Part shown: in pieces, positions 35,873 through 44,245 of the stretch
How the letters are laid out: each line of letters opens with the position of its first letter
Position numbering within the stretch: the first letter of the stretch is position 1
Source of the DNA: JAFGGT01 sp036733165
GTDB taxonomy: Archaea > Methanobacteriota_B > Thermococci > Methanofastidiosales > NM3
Length of the DNA: 64,000 nucleotides
NCBI GenBank assembly: GCA_036733165.1
Contig: DAINBB010000004.1
Location: 15,807 to 79,806 of the forward strand
Direction: 5' to 3'
Notes under the pieces: model-generated
Told to the model about the DNA's origin: nothing
Databases searched by the model: none
What the model saw: the letters and a program-made list of their open reading frames with translations, nothing else
Made by a program: the position numbers and the translations under genes

Positions 35873-35886
35873 AAAATATATATTTT
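35873..35886 (+). promoter_or_regulatory. TATA box of the DUF47 gene
   Basis: AAAATATATATTTT centred about 24 bp upstream of ATG 35904, with no ribosome binding site; a leaderless promoter. Confidence 0.55.
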
Positions 35887-35903
35887 CAGAAAAGCAAGTG
35901 AAG

Positions 35904-36551
35904 ATGATGATCTTTGGAAAGAAGGAGGACGAGGTCAGCGACCTGATAGAACAACACTCCAAATTGGTCCAGAAATGCTTGGACTACTTCAAGGAAGGTC
36001 TGGAATCGTATCTGAACGACAACTTGTGCATATGCGACGACATCAGGGAAAAGATCGTCAGGAAGGAACATGAGGCCGACGAGGTTAGAAGAGAGATACA
36101 GATGAAGCTCTATGACGGCGCCTTCATGCCCCTCTACAGGGACGACATCTATCTCTTCATCGATAAGCTGGACAATATCGCAGACGAGACCAAACACCTG
36201 ATAAACGTCCTTGTATTGGAAAAACCACATATACCAAAGACACTATCAGACGATTTCTACAATCTGATGAATGAGAGCGTATCCCCATACAAGGACCTCA
36301 AGGTGGCCCTGAGATATTTCAAGAGCGACAAGGAGAAGACCTTGGCGTCGACCCTGCAAGTAGAGAAGAAGGAGAGCAAGGTGGACCTGATGGAGCATGA
36401 CCTCAGAAAGAAGATATTCAGCATCGAGGACCTTAGCCTGGCTCAAAGGCTTCATATGCGCTCATATTCACTCCACCTGGCCTTGATATCCGACATCATA
36501 GAGGATTGCTCGGACATCATAGAGATGATGCTAGTCAAGAGGCAGCTCTAG
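35904..36551 (+). CDS. DUF47/PhoU-like protein
   Basis: 215-residue all-helical, highly charged protein of the TIGR00153/DUF47 family related to PhoU. Helical repeats such as LDYFKEGLESYL, EHEADEVRREI (an E-x2-D/E metal-binding-like element near 50) and ISDIIEDCSDIIEMM are typical. Members are usually paired with Pit-type phosphate transporters and likely regulate them; no such transporter is present here. The start at 35904 is chosen from the TATA box at leaderless distance. The 3' end overlaps cofC by 21 bp in convergent orientation. Confidence 0.8.
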   Translation: MMIFGKKEDEVSDLIEQHSKLVQKCLDYFKEGLESYLNDNLCICDDIREKIVRKEHEADEVRREIQMKLYDGAFMPLYRDDIYLFIDKLDNIADETKHLINVLVLEKPHIPKTLSDDFYNLMNESVSPYKDLKVALRYFKSDKEKTLASTLQVEKKESKVDLMEHDLRKKIFSIEDLSLAQRLHMRSYSLHLALISDIIEDCSDIIEMMLVKRQL

Positions 36552-37112
36552 GTCAAGGGACCTTATGTAGTCTGCCAGTTCGTTCCTGCCAATCGTCTTC
36601 AAGAGCCACCTCAGGTCTTCCATCGTGTCAAGATCCCTGAAGCTATCCGATCGGTATACTCGTAAGGGGATTCCCATTTCCTCGGCTTCCCCTGTGTGTA
36701 GGGCAAAACTGTTTTTTCCAAATCGTGGCGTGAACTCTACTTCCCGTGGTATGAAAAGACCGCTGGTCCCCCCGTCCTGGGACGGTGCCGTCGAGAGCGT
36801 CATGGAATTGCCCATCAGTTTGAGCACGTCGCTCGTTGTCAGTAGTGGGAGGTCGCATGGAAGCACCAACAGGTCATCGTTGAGCTTTCTCCTGATGTCC
36901 ATGATGCCGTTGTTGATATCGTCACTGTCCCTGACCCCGTCGATGGCCGCCTTATGGGTCCTGGGGAGCACGGTGACCGGAAAGTCCTCAAGCGCGTTCA
37001 GCACGCGCGAGAACATTATCAGTACCATGTTCCTTCTTTGGTCAAGATCAAAAAAAGGAGAAAGGCGTGATTTTGCGTTCTCTATGTTCAAGAGCACGAC
37101 GGCATTGACCAT
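36531..37112 (-). CDS. cofC: 2-phospho-L-lactate guanylyltransferase, coenzyme F420 synthesis
   Basis: 193-residue nucleotidyltransferase that activates phospholactate (or phosphoenolpyruvate) for F420 side-chain assembly. Family features are KSRLSPFFDLDQRRNM near 14, LVLPCDLPLL near 83, QDGGTSGLFIP near 112, FGKNSFALHTGEA and the LDTMEDL end. It implies that the organism makes F420. No other cof gene is in the window. Confidence 0.82.
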   Translation of the reverse strand: MVNAVVLLNIENAKSRLSPFFDLDQRRNMVLIMFSRVLNALEDFPVTVLPRTHKAAIDGVRDSDDINNGIMDIRRKLNDDLLVLPCDLPLLTTSDVLKLMGNSMTLSTAPSQDGGTSGLFIPREVEFTPRFGKNSFALHTGEAEEMGIPLRVYRSDSFRDLDTMEDLRWLLKTIGRNELADYIRSLDLELPLD

Positions 37113-37124
37113 ACGCCCAACTGC

Positions 37125-37901
37125 TTAAGCTTGTATAAAAGCCTTTTGCACAAACGAAAAAGCCTTTGTCCTGAAGACAAGAAGCCATGCTACAGACACT
37201 TCCAATATGCCCTGGATTATGTTCAGAGAGAGGATGCCCCACCAGGGTATCATCTGCAATGCCATCTCCGGGGTAAGCCCAGGAATGAACAAAGGCAAGG
37301 CAAAATAGTAGTTGAGCACCGTGGTGGTGATGCCCCTGACCACCAAGGCCAGTGCCAGTGCAATAAGGACCTTCTTAGGGTCCCTGTACGAGGATACGTC
37401 CTCCCTGTCCATGCCCTTCGTGGCGAAGAAGAAGGCGAAGTAGAATATCGCCGATGCGATTAGGACCACTATGGGAGAGTAAAAGACGTTGTCCTGCGCC
37501 CCCACAAGCTTGTACATTGCCCCAAGCAACCCTATCAGGGAGACCATGCTCACTATGGCCGCAATGACTACCACAATGTCCTCCTTCAGGGCGTCCCTCC
37601 TTATCTTGACGGAGAGTATGGCGGGCGTGATTATCATCGGCATGGTGGCCAACCATTTCATCGTACCGCCTATGAGGCCCTCAGATGCTATTATGGACAC
37701 TATGAAGAAAAGACCGAAACATACCGTTATAGAGGTCCTGAAACCATAGAGGAAGAACGCAAGCAGGACGGGCAAGGCCACGAGGTCCACACTTATACCC
37801 CAAGGCGACACATATCCAAGCGGAGGTTTCAATAATTGGAATATTGCTATTAGAGCTAAGAACATTGCTACAAGCGCCACATCTGTTGATTTCTTTAACA
37901 T
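37125..37901 (-). CDS. Polytopic membrane protein, ECF S-component-like
   Basis: 258 residues with six to seven predicted membrane helices. The N-terminal part (ALVAMFLALIAIFQLLKPPLGYV) resembles S components of ECF vitamin transporters, although the protein is longer than the usual 180-200 residues. No ligand can be inferred. It is encoded 12 bp upstream of cofC on the same strand, so a link to a flavin-type cofactor is possible but unproven. Confidence 0.55.
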   Translation of the reverse strand: MLKKSTDVALVAMFLALIAIFQLLKPPLGYVSPWGISVDLVALPVLLAFFLYGFRTSITVCFGLFFIVSIIASEGLIGGTMKWLATMPMIITPAILSVKIRRDALKEDIVVVIAAIVSMVSLIGLLGAMYKLVGAQDNVFYSPIVVLIASAIFYFAFFFATKGMDREDVSSYRDPKKVLIALALALVVRGITTTVLNYYFALPLFIPGLTPEMALQMIPWWGILSLNIIQGILEVSVAWLLVFRTKAFSFVQKAFIQA

Positions 37902-38009
37902 AGAAGTGGACTTTTTGAATTGATTAAAAAGTTTTTAGGTAATTAATCAATATTGAGTAAGCTTCTTTCCTCCGTAAGATTAAATAAATCGACCGGGACA
38001 ATAAGAGGT

Positions 38010-38450
38010 ATGGAGGTCGAGGGCAAGGAAGACTACTCATTGGAGATGGAAGGCATGCAGGTAAACATCAGGAACGGCGAGAAAAAGAGCATATGCCCGC
38101 ACATTGCCATCGTGCTCGAGCAACACGGCATAGTCTCCATCCCCGTCGTCGATGATGTCACGATAAAGAAGATGATCATGGAAGAGAAGAGGGGGGCCCT
38201 ACCCATGAAACTGCCCGAAGACTTCTACGACCTCGTGAGACATAGTATCGACAGAACGGACGATGAGAAGAAGAGGAAGTTGATGATGGCATTGGCAAAG
38301 GACCTGCTGAAGGAGAGGGTGGAGAAGATATTCAAGCTATGCCTGAAGGACAAGACACCTAAGGCGGAGCTGCTGTCCTCCGAGATGACACTACTTCTTA
38401 AACTGTCAATGTCAATAAAAGAATACGAGAAAGATACCATAGGTGTGTGA
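38010..38450 (+). CDS. GINS-like replication protein
   Basis: 146 residues (165 from an alternative TTG at 37953). The C-terminal part, starting LPEDFYDLVRHSI and including LLKERVEKIFKLCL and LLLKLSMSIKEYEKDT, fits the helical A domain of archaeal GINS. The N-terminal 60 residues are beta-rich and look like the small B domain, which would give a B-A order as in Psf2/Psf3-type subunits. It is encoded 4 bp upstream of mcm, and GINS with MCM forms the replicative helicase. ATG 38010 is preferred for its distance (about 27 bp) to a GATTAAATAAA element and normal codon use. Confidence 0.6.
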   Translation: MEVEGKEDYSLEMEGMQVNIRNGEKKSICPHIAIVLEQHGIVSIPVVDDVTIKKMIMEEKRGALPMKLPEDFYDLVRHSIDRTDDEKKRKLMMALAKDLLKERVEKIFKLCLKDKTPKAELLSSEMTLLLKLSMSIKEYEKDTIGV

Positions 38451-38454
38451 CCAT

Positions 38455-40503
38455 ATGATAGAGGACTACGACAGCATTGTCACTGGATTCAGGGGCTTCA
38501 TCGACACTTACCCAGATGTGGCATATCCCAAATATAAGATGGCCATAGAGGAGATGTCACTGGAGGAAAAGAAAAGCTTGGAGATCGACTGCGACGACCT
38601 GATAGGTTATGACCAGGACCTCTATCTGAAGTTGGTAGAAGACCCCATGGGTGTCTTGCCCATAGTGGAGGAAATCCTGCATGACAACATGCCAAACGTG
38701 CCGGCTCACAGGCTCCATGTCCGTTTCCGCAATCTCGATGCAACGATGTGCAGGGGCATCAGGGACATAAGGGCGGACGACATGCACAAACTGGTACAGA
38801 TAACTGCCATTGTCGGCAGGGCCTCTGAAGTCAAACCAGAACTTACCGAGGCGGTCTTCGAATGTGAGAGATGCGGAGAGATCATCTTCATCAGGCAGGA
38901 TTCCAACGACTTCAAGAAACCGATTGCGTGTATCAATCCCACCTGCGGGAAGACGGGGCCTTTCAAGCTTTTGGAGGACCAGTCCACATTCATTGACTGG
39001 CAGATGTTGAAGGTCCAGGAAAGACCTGAATCACTTAGGGGCGGACGAATGCCCCAACACATCAATTGCTTTGTTAGGGACGATATCGTGGACAAGGCCC
39101 AGGCTGGTTCCAGGGTCACCCTCACCGGCATTCTCAAGACGGTCCAGGACAGTCAGTTCAGGGTAAAGAAGACAACATTCTCCAAGTATCTGGATGTTAA
39201 TGCCATCGATGTGCTGGAGAAGGATGTTGACGATACGGTGATAACGGATGAAGATGAGCAGAACATCATAGAGCTCGCGAACGACTCAAATGTGATACCT
39301 ATGATAACCGGATCGATAGCTCCAGCGATATACGGTCTCAACGATGTCAAGGAGGCAATCGCACTCCAATTGTTCTCCGGTGTGGTCAGGGAGCTACCGG
39401 ATGGTACCAGATTAAGGGGTGACTCGAACATATTGCTGGTGGGTGACCCAGGTGTGGCAAAATCGCAGATCCTCCAGTATGTGGCCAGACTCGCGCCGAG
39501 AAGCGTCTACACCTCCGGAAAGGGCACCTCAACCGCAGGTTTAACTGCCGCAGTTGTAAAAGACGAAACTACGGGGGGCTGGGCCTTAGAGGCTGGCGCA
39601 TTGGTCCTCGCTGACGGTGGGATGGCCTGTATAGACGAGATTGACAAGATGAGCAATGACGACAGATCATCAGTTCACGAGGCGATGGAACAGCAGACCA
39701 TCAGCATTGCAAAGGCGGGTATTGTCGCCACGCTTAACGCAAGGTCCTCGATACTGGCCGCGGCAAATCCAAAGTTGGGAAGATTCGACAATTATAAGGG
39801 TGAGTTGGAACAAATTGATCTTCCTCCCTCCCTGCTCTCAAGATTCGACCTCATCTTCATCATGAAGGACATCCCCAACAACACAGAGGATGAGAGGATA
39901 GCGGCCCATATACTCAAATCACACAGGGGATTGAGCGAAAAGGTCATGCCCAAGATAGATTCAGAGATGATGGTGAAGTTCATATCCTATGCAAAAAAGA
40001 AGGTAGAACCCGAACTCAGCGACGAAGCCGAGAAAAAGCTACTAGAGTTCTATATCAACTTAAGGAGGAGAGGCCAGGAAAGTGGGGCCGTCCCGATAAC
40101 TGCCAGACAGCTCGAGGCGCTCATACGTCTCTCCGAGGCAAGGGCGAGGATGAAGCTATCGGACATCGTGACGGAGGAGGATGCGGATGCCACCATAGCC
40201 CTCTACACCAGCGTCATCGAGAAGGTGATGATAGACAAGGAATCCGGCGAGATGGATGTCGATATGCTTATGACGGGAAAATCATCATCACAGAGACACA
40301 AGATGATAGCCGTATTTGAGATAATCCATAACATAGAGAAGAACTATGACGAGGGCGCCCCATTTGACGAGATCGTCAAGACCTCCAAGGATAGGGGCAT
40401 CAACAGGGAATTCGTAGTTCGCGCCGTTGAGGAACTGACAAGGAACGGCGAGATATTCGAACCGAGACCCGGGTACTTGAAGACCGTGCAACTGAACTAT
40501 TGA
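38455..40503 (+). CDS. mcm: Replicative DNA helicase MCM
   Basis: 682-residue hexameric AAA+ helicase. The N-terminal domain has a zinc ribbon (CERCG near 140 and CINPTCG near 162) and OB fold. The ATPase core shows Walker A GDPGVAKSQ near 335, Walker B GMACIDEID near 395, sensor 1 AAANPKLGRFD near 440 and the arginine finger LLSRFDLIF near 465. A C-terminal winged helix follows. ATG 38455 has AGGTG nine bases upstream. The stop overlaps the convergent RNase P gene by 7 bp. Confidence 0.96.
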   Translation: MIEDYDSIVTGFRGFIDTYPDVAYPKYKMAIEEMSLEEKKSLEIDCDDLIGYDQDLYLKLVEDPMGVLPIVEEILHDNMPNVPAHRLHVRFRNLDATMCRGIRDIRADDMHKLVQITAIVGRASEVKPELTEAVFECERCGEIIFIRQDSNDFKKPIACINPTCGKTGPFKLLEDQSTFIDWQMLKVQERPESLRGGRMPQHINCFVRDDIVDKAQAGSRVTLTGILKTVQDSQFRVKKTTFSKYLDVNAIDVLEKDVDDTVITDEDEQNIIELANDSNVIPMITGSIAPAIYGLNDVKEAIALQLFSGVVRELPDGTRLRGDSNILLVGDPGVAKSQILQYVARLAPRSVYTSGKGTSTAGLTAAVVKDETTGGWALEAGALVLADGGMACIDEIDKMSNDDRSSVHEAMEQQTISIAKAGIVATLNARSSILAAANPKLGRFDNYKGELEQIDLPPSLLSRFDLIFIMKDIPNNTEDERIAAHILKSHRGLSEKVMPKIDSEMMVKFISYAKKKVEPELSDEAEKKLLEFYINLRRRGQESGAVPITARQLEALIRLSEARARMKLSDIVTEEDADATIALYTSVIEKVMIDKESGEMDVDMLMTGKSSSQRHKMIAVFEIIHNIEKNYDEGAPFDEIVKTSKDRGINREFVVRAVEELTRNGEIFEPRPGYLKTVQLNY

Positions 40504-41099
40504 GATGAAATGGCCTTTCTAACAACATCGACAAAGGAATCGGGGCCCACGCCAGGGGATTCCACCCCCTCCCTTTCATAGAATCGTGATATCCTATCAT
40601 GCAACCGTGACAGTTCTGTGTTCCTAAGCTCATCCTCAAGTTCGAACAGTTTGTCCTCAGGATAAAAAAAGAAGTCACCCGTAAACTTCACTGACCTTAT
40701 CAGGTTGCCCTTGTGGATCACCCTTGCGCACAGGAGTCCCCCGGGGAACTTCTTCTCTGCATAATCATCATCCATCCTGTCAAGTTCCTTCTCCTTTCGG
40801 AACGGATGGCGTCTGACATTTCCGCAATGGAGACATGTGGTGGACACCATGCCGGACCTTGTCCTGACCCTTGACGTCCTTCCCGGGACCAGGGGGGTGT
40901 TGCATTTCTTGCAGAAGAGGCCCTTTTGTTCTGGAGCGAGCTTAACCTTGTGCTTGCGGATCATGTCCCTGGCTATCTGGACATATCGCCTGGACCTCTC
41001 CGGCCGCTCATCCAGATTGTCCAATGAAAGTTCAAGCATCCTCTCCACATGTCTTGATGCTATCCTCTTTCTCTGGTGCTTCACCCGCTTCCATTTCAT
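40497..41099 (-). CDS. rnp4: Fusion: RNase P subunit Rpp21 (Rnp4) + lipoate-ligase LplB-type C-terminal domain
   Basis: 200 residues in one uninterrupted frame. Residues 1-100 match archaeal Rpp21/Rnp4: basic helices (RIASRHVERML, RYVQIARDMIRKHKVKL) and the zinc ribbon Cys63-x2-Cys66 and Cys89-x2-Cys92 with PGRTSRVRTR between. This subunit supports RNase P in removing tRNA 5' leaders. Residues 113-200 (KKFPGGLLCARV, then SVKFTGDFFFYPED at 137-149, LEDELRN, GVGPDSFVDVV) match LplB, the separate C-terminal domain of archaeal lipoate-protein ligase. An in-frame ATG at 40775 (Met109) could also release the second domain alone. It follows nep1 by 41 bp. Confidence 0.75.
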   Translation of the reverse strand: MKWKRVKHQRKRIASRHVERMLELSLDNLDERPERSRRYVQIARDMIRKHKVKLAPEQKGLFCKKCNTPLVPGRTSRVRTRSGMVSTTCLHCGNVRRHPFRKEKELDRMDDDYAEKKFPGGLLCARVIHKGNLIRSVKFTGDFFFYPEDKLFELEDELRNTELSRLHDRISRFYEREGVESPGVGPDSFVDVVRKAISSQ

Positions 41100-41140
41100 A
41101 TGCGAAGAACATCGAACAAGAATAAAAATCTAATTGAGAT

Positions 41141-41752
41141 TCACAAGGAGTATATGACATGGTTCACCACAGACCACGCCATCAGTTCCTCATCGAATAT
41201 TGAATATCTTGGATAATCCATGTCTACACTGAAGTCCCCGTGGGGGAACCCGCCTATTATTATCACCGAATTGTCCGCAGGCCTGTATTGTCCGCCCTGA
41301 AAATGCATTAGCTTCACGTCCATTCCCTCAGAGATGTCGTCAATCAGATCTGTCAGCCCCATTTCCTTGATCTTCAGGAGCACTGTTTCCTCATGGCATA
41401 TCTTTCCGGTCTCAAAGAGCTTCTCCATCAGCCCGACGAATCTGTTGTAGGAACGTGGAACCCTCCATTCCGGAGACATCTCTATCACCTGGTCGTTCCT
41501 GGTGTGGATATAGAACTCAAGCCCCCCCGTCTTGTTCAATGGGGACTCCAGGGCATTTAGAAGGGATACGTGAACAATGTCCGGCCTTCCCCTGCGATAG
41601 GCATCATCAAGGCCCTTCATGGCGGAGTGGTGGAAATTGCTGTCAAGGAGCACAACGTCCTTGTCGCCAAATGCATTTCTGAACTGGCGTCGGCGCCTTA
41701 TCTCCTCCGGGACAGGTTCAAGCTCGCTTTCGGCAAGGACTATCTTCAACAT
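41141..41752 (-). CDS. nep1: rRNA pseudouridine N1-methyltransferase Nep1/Emg1
   Basis: 203-residue SPOUT-class enzyme that N1-methylates a pseudouridine in 16S rRNA helix 35 and aids small-subunit assembly. The segments LLDSNFHHSAMKGL near 35, RGRPDIVHVSLLNALESPLNK near 55, FYIHTRNDQVI near 80 and IIGGFPHGDF near 165 are diagnostic. It is upstream of the Rpp21 fusion on the same strand, both acting on structured RNA. Confidence 0.93.
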   Translation of the reverse strand: MLKIVLAESELEPVPEEIRRRRQFRNAFGDKDVVLLDSNFHHSAMKGLDDAYRRGRPDIVHVSLLNALESPLNKTGGLEFYIHTRNDQVIEMSPEWRVPRSYNRFVGLMEKLFETGKICHEETVLLKIKEMGLTDLIDDISEGMDVKLMHFQGGQYRPADNSVIIIGGFPHGDFSVDMDYPRYSIFDEELMAWSVVNHVIYSL

Positions 41753-41826
41753 CCCTCTATGATGATTGATAAAAGATATAAATCTTTTTAGTTATTATAT
41801 ATGATATAGGACAATAGGTGATAGAG

Positions 41827-42039
41827 ATGAAGATAAAGACATTGATGGGAAAAAAGGTATATGATTCGGATGCAATATCTATCGGTAAGATCACCGATGC
41901 CGAATTCAACGAGGACACTTACCAGATCGTGGCCGTGGAAGTTAGCCAAGGCATCATGAAGAAGCATAAGGTCGAGGTCGAGAAGATCGACAAATTGGGA
42001 GACTCCGTCATACTCAATGTCAAGTTACTGGACCTCTGA
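41827..42039 (+). CDS. PRC-barrel domain protein
   Basis: 70-residue single PRC-barrel (KTLMGKKVYDSDAISIGKITDAEF). These small beta-barrels occur widely in euryarchaea, often as stand-alone proteins linked to RNA metabolism or cell division. The consensus AGGTGAT at 41816-41822, four bases before ATG 41827, fixes the start. The 3' end overlaps the convergent gene by 20 bp. Confidence 0.8.
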   Translation: MKIKTLMGKKVYDSDAISIGKITDAEFNEDTYQIVAVEVSQGIMKKHKVEVEKIDKLGDSVILNVKLLDL

Positions 42040-42589
42040 CCAGGGATATCTTGTATATGCACCATTCCCAGTATTCGGGTCCATAGTTCTCAGAGATAAA
42101 ATCGATGTTCGTGTCATCGATAAGCAGCCTTGAGGGTCCGCCGGATTCGGCGTTGTTGGAGAAGTTTATATCCAGTTCCTCGTTCCCGTACATCACAGCG
42201 AGCAGGAAGGAGTCCTTGTACTCTATGATGTTCGAAAGAGGTATCGAGACCGTCTTGCCCTGTATATTGGTGAAGACAACGTTTATCGAATATATATCCT
42301 CCTCGTCCGAGATATCGGATATGTCTGACATATAATCAATGAAGTCATAGACACGAAGGGTGGAGTACTTCTTTGTGGCGGTTAACCAGACATCGTAGAT
42401 GGACTTCTCGGCAAGACCGCAATTCGTGGCAATCTCGGACACGGATATCCTTTGGGAGGTTCCGTCGATGTCGACGAATATGATGTCGTTGGGCGTCTCG
42501 CCATCCGGAGCATAGCGTAGCGAGAAAAGCCCTACGGCCCCCAGTATCACCACTATCACCATCAAGGGGTACAACAGCTGCAACCTCAT
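42020..42589 (-). CDS. Membrane-anchored protein, possibly a cofactor-less sulfite-oxidase-like fold
   Basis: 189 residues: one N-terminal membrane anchor (LLYPLMVIVVILGAVGLFSL) and an extracytoplasmic domain. The end, SGGPSRLLIDD and YWEWCIYKISLV, resembles the last strands of the sulfite-oxidase Moco domain (GGPxRLv ... W-ikxI), but the upstream molybdopterin-binding cysteine region is absent. That resemblance is tentative. No other motif. It is convergent with the PRC-barrel gene. Confidence 0.4.
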   Translation of the reverse strand: MRLQLLYPLMVIVVILGAVGLFSLRYAPDGETPNDIIFVDIDGTSQRISVSEIATNCGLAEKSIYDVWLTATKKYSTLRVYDFIDYMSDISDISDEEDIYSINVVFTNIQGKTVSIPLSNIIEYKDSFLLAVMYGNEELDINFSNNAESGGPSRLLIDDTNIDFISENYGPEYWEWCIYKISLVRGPVT

Positions 42590-42668
42590 AATCTCACCAA
42601 ATCTAGCAATTGCCCAAAGCCAATATTGAACTCACACGTTATAAAACTTCTTCAAATAATCTCCACTA

Positions 42669-43283
42669 TCATGACAAGATAACGCACAGGGAATCGAATA
42701 TTATGGATGTCGTCCAATGCAGGAGGAATGACGGAAGTATGCTCTTCGAGTCCCAATCAATGTATCCAAACGCCAAGCCCGCGAAAAACGAGTAGTATAC
42801 CTCTGTCATCGGTTTTCCGATATGCACCAACGCATAGGGTACGGCCTGGACCAGTATGGACCACCTGCCCAGGTCCCTGAGACCAAATGTCATGAAACCT
42901 CTATAGAAGAACTCTGTCGACAGCATCAGTACGCCGACCATCAGTTCCCATCTTACGAAGTCCAAAGCGCTGTTGTAGTAGAACCTTGGATAATAGTTCT
43001 GGTACTCCGACATGGAGGCCCCTATGAGCATGAACGGAACGGCGGCGAGGAAAAGGATGATGAAGTACTTTCTCAGTTTTCGTTTGTCCCCCAGAGACAG
43101 CCCATAATCCCGGGGGTCCTTCCTTATCGCCATGAGGACGATCGCCGGCAAGGCCAGATAGAAGATCGCCTCCTTCCATATGAACTCCTGAAAACCATGG
43201 GTCCTGTAGGACCTGTTGATAACTATTATGGCCAGGGAGGCAAAAAGAAAGAACAAGATACCGGCCAGGCGCTTCCTCTGCAT
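42669..43283 (-). CDS. CPBP-family intramembrane metalloprotease
   Basis: 204-residue membrane protein with about six helices. The CPBP/Rce1 motifs are present: STEFFYRGFM (ExxxR) near 120, YALVHIGKP near 152 (the F/YxxxH motif) and LLHWTTSIIFD near 190. One of the two glutamates of the usual EExxxR is Thr here, as in some family members. Role in prenyl-protein processing or peptide maturation is unknown. Confidence 0.72.
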   Translation of the reverse strand: MQRKRLAGILFFLFASLAIIVINRSYRTHGFQEFIWKEAIFYLALPAIVLMAIRKDPRDYGLSLGDKRKLRKYFIILFLAAVPFMLIGASMSEYQNYYPRFYYNSALDFVRWELMVGVLMLSTEFFYRGFMTFGLRDLGRWSILVQAVPYALVHIGKPMTEVYYSFFAGLAFGYIDWDSKSILPSFLLHWTTSIIFDSLCVILS

Positions 43284-43492
43284 GAAAAGTAATTGTCGGT
43301 CCCAATTTAAAGATATTGTGTGATTTAGCTAAAAAATAGAAAAAACTGTCTGATTTGATTTTATAAAAGAAATTATTATTTTTATTATATTATAATATAT
43401 TTTATATATAACAATAATAAAATAATATATATTAATTATATCATTTGATAATAAAAAGGTTTTAATAGGTTATATCACATTATTTTTTAATA
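43284..43492. promoter_or_regulatory. Very AT-rich intergenic region
   Basis: 209 bp, almost pure A/T between about 43360 and 43445, with several TATA-like stretches that could serve both divergent genes. No open frame of note and no RNA gene is seen. Confidence 0.35.
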
Positions 43493-44245
43493 ATGGTCAA
43501 GGACGATTACGAAAAGGGATTCGTTGATAAGATACTCGGTGACATCTTTTACACAACAACGCAAAATATAAGGGAAGAGATCTCAAACAAGGTTCCGGTA
43601 GATAGTGAAACCAAGATTTTAGTGGTTGCCTGCAGGACTGGAGAGACCGTATTCTATTTTGCAAAAGAATTCGACTGCAAGGTGATCGGAGTCGACCTTT
43701 TCGATGAGAACATAAAGGAAGCAGAGAAGATAGCCAGAAGGGAGAAACTCACAAAAAAGGCCTCTTTCATAAAGGGACATGCGATGAGACTGCCACTGGA
43801 AGATGACAGCTTCGACCTGGTCATATTTGAAAGGTCACTCTCCTGTTATGATGATAAGTCGTCCGAGATCGAGGAATGCGTCAGGGTGCTGGCCCGCGGA
43901 GGCACATTCGTGATGGCCGACTTCACCGTTGACCAGATTGAAGAGGATGAGAGGGAGGACCTCAAGGAACTCACATGCCTTGTATCCGCCCTGTCGATGC
44001 AAGGGTATCTTGAACTCCTGTCCAAAAGCGACCTCAGGGCCTATGGCGAGGTGAAGGAGGACATAGCCGAGAGGAATACTAGGCTCTTGATACAGAAATG
44101 GAAGAAGATAAGGCTTTTCTCAAACATATTTCTGAAGGCCTCGTCGGCAGATGCCGGCAGGTTCGAGACCCTGATGAGAAAGGGTGAGATGATAATCAAG
44201 GAAAAAAGGCTTGGATATGCACTCTTCATCGGCGTAAAGGACTAA
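43493..44245 (+). CDS. SAM-dependent class I methyltransferase
   Basis: 250 residues. The SAM site is ILVVACRTGETVFYFA near 45, where the usual D-x-G-x-G-x-G is altered to A-C-R-T-G, then IGVDLFDENI (the acidic ribose-binding residue) and AMRLPLEDDSFDLVIFERS near 95, typical of UbiE/Methyltransf_11 proteins. The C-terminal half is helical and basic. Substrate unknown. It is convergent with the radical SAM gene, overlapping by 4 bp. Confidence 0.75.
   Translation: MVKDDYEKGFVDKILGDIFYTTTQNIREEISNKVPVDSETKILVVACRTGETVFYFAKEFDCKVIGVDLFDENIKEAEKIARREKLTKKASFIKGHAMRLPLEDDSFDLVIFERSLSCYDDKSSEIEECVRVLARGGTFVMADFTVDQIEEDEREDLKELTCLVSALSMQGYLELLSKSDLRAYGEVKEDIAERNTRLLIQKWKKIRLFSNIFLKASSADAGRFETLMRKGEMIIKEKRLGYALFIGVKD

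Noticed and set aside
35783..35962. 60-codon extension of the AhpD-like gene
   Set aside because: It crosses the promoter of the divergent DUF47 gene, and the ATG at 35782 has its own ribosome binding site.
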